DNA of 64,000 nucleotides, taken from the NCBI RefSeq assembly GCF_019399895.1, contig NC_091892.1, forward strand, positions 434,001-498,000, written 5' to 3'. Below, piece after piece: positions 63,585 through 64,000 of this stretch. The notes beneath the pieces are model-generated. The model ran no database searches and was not told the origin of the DNA. It worked only from the letters and a program-made list of their open reading frames with translations. The position numbers and the translations under genes were made by a program. The number at the start of each line of letters is the position of its first letter. Positions within the stretch are counted from its first letter, which is position 1. Source of the DNA: Cardiocondyla obscurior. Lineage: Eukaryota; Arthropoda; Insecta; Hymenoptera; Formicidae.

Positions 63585-64000
63585 ATTCACGACCTCTGAG
63601 CCCCTAATGACCCTACCTCAACTGCGATTAACTTTCGAAATTTTTCGAAATGTTTCAATCTGATTATAATTGCAATAATTTCCTTTCAAGATTCGCAATT
63701 TACCTCTTTACAAGTTTCTCGTTACATAAAATCAATCTCGATAATAAATTTGTAGTTTAAATACAAGGTTTATAAAATGAATTATATCTTTTTAAATGAT
63801 TTATCGAATTTGTATAAACATATCTGACTTGGCAATATAATAAATCGATGGTATTATAATATCAACGTGTAACAGCCTATCGTCCTAATTATTAATTATC
63901 CCTTGGATTAATAACATTAGTCACATTCGAAAAAAGACTGCAAGTAAAATTTGACCTACGGCACAAACGACAGGATCGATTCTGTCCACGATAACATCGA

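Larger units (their letters stand above)
55280..64000. other. Presumed 5' intron or flank of the TESK gene
   Basis: About 8.7 kb up to the window edge. A search on the minus strand for a phase-0 exon ending in a glycine loop (GSGFF..VYK-like) found none. GC-richer stretches at about 56.3-56.9, 59.8-60.2 and 61.6-62.7 kb could include a non-coding first exon, but nothing decides it. Simple repeats at 56575-56655 and small hairpins at 63502-63584 are listed separately. Confidence 0.4.

Overview
This is eukaryotic nuclear DNA, most likely from an insect and probably a hymenopteran such as an ant. The grounds are AT-rich, CpG-rich intergenic DNA with many A/T homopolymer runs, compact GT-AG introns of about 80-250 bases alongside larger ones, and protein sequences that read as insect orthologues. 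The species assignment is inference. No bacterial-style operons, CRISPR arrays, rRNA or convincing tRNA genes were seen.

Layout. 1-7.9 kb: intergenic, with a GC-rich patch (3.26-3.6 kb), a pentanucleotide satellite (5.34 kb) and a tandem/inverted repeat cluster (6.7-6.93 kb). 7.9-11 kb, plus strand: a four-exon medium-chain dehydrogenase/reductase (406 aa) behind a TATA box. 11-15.4 kb: convergent 3' region. 15.4-20 kb, minus strand: a nine-exon Tuba/dynamin-binding-protein-like Rho GEF (1204 aa: five SH3 domains, DH, BAR, two SH3 domains). 20.39-20.82 kb: a near-perfect inverted repeat in the divergent promoter region. 21.3-23.1 kb, plus strand: a three-exon HflX-family GTPase (GTPBP6-like, 477 aa). 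23.1-39.8 kb: a long gene-poor stretch holding only isolated exon-like signals (signal-peptide exon at 27.41 kb plus; 5' exons at 34.0-34.3 kb minus; coding-like pieces at 38 kb). 40.4-45.7 kb, plus strand: a seven-exon secreted pancreatic-lipase-like enzyme with a PLAT domain and a disordered tail of about 560 residues. A small open frame with a signal peptide lies just upstream (39.8 kb). 49.2-55.3 kb, minus strand: the last four coding exons of a TESK/center-divider-type kinase. Its first exon(s), including the glycine loop, were not found and probably lie beyond the right edge. 55.3-64 kb: presumed first intron or 5' flank of the kinase, with simple repeats and small hairpins.

The genes do not form one pathway. 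By family knowledge the Tuba-like GEF (Cdc42, dynamin, membrane curvature) and the TESK kinase (cofilin) both act on actin. The GTPase is expected to work on mitochondrial ribosomes, the lipase outside the cell, and the dehydrogenase on an unknown substrate. Exon borders were assigned by hand from splice consensus, reading phase and protein continuity; all five gene models keep phase across every junction shown.

No clearly new multi-gene system was found. The most unusual features are the 112-bp perfect inverted repeat between the divergent GEF and GTPase genes, the stop-free 102-nt intron inside the GEF DH domain, and the lipase tail whose repeated GPFTK motif recurs in frame after the stop codon.
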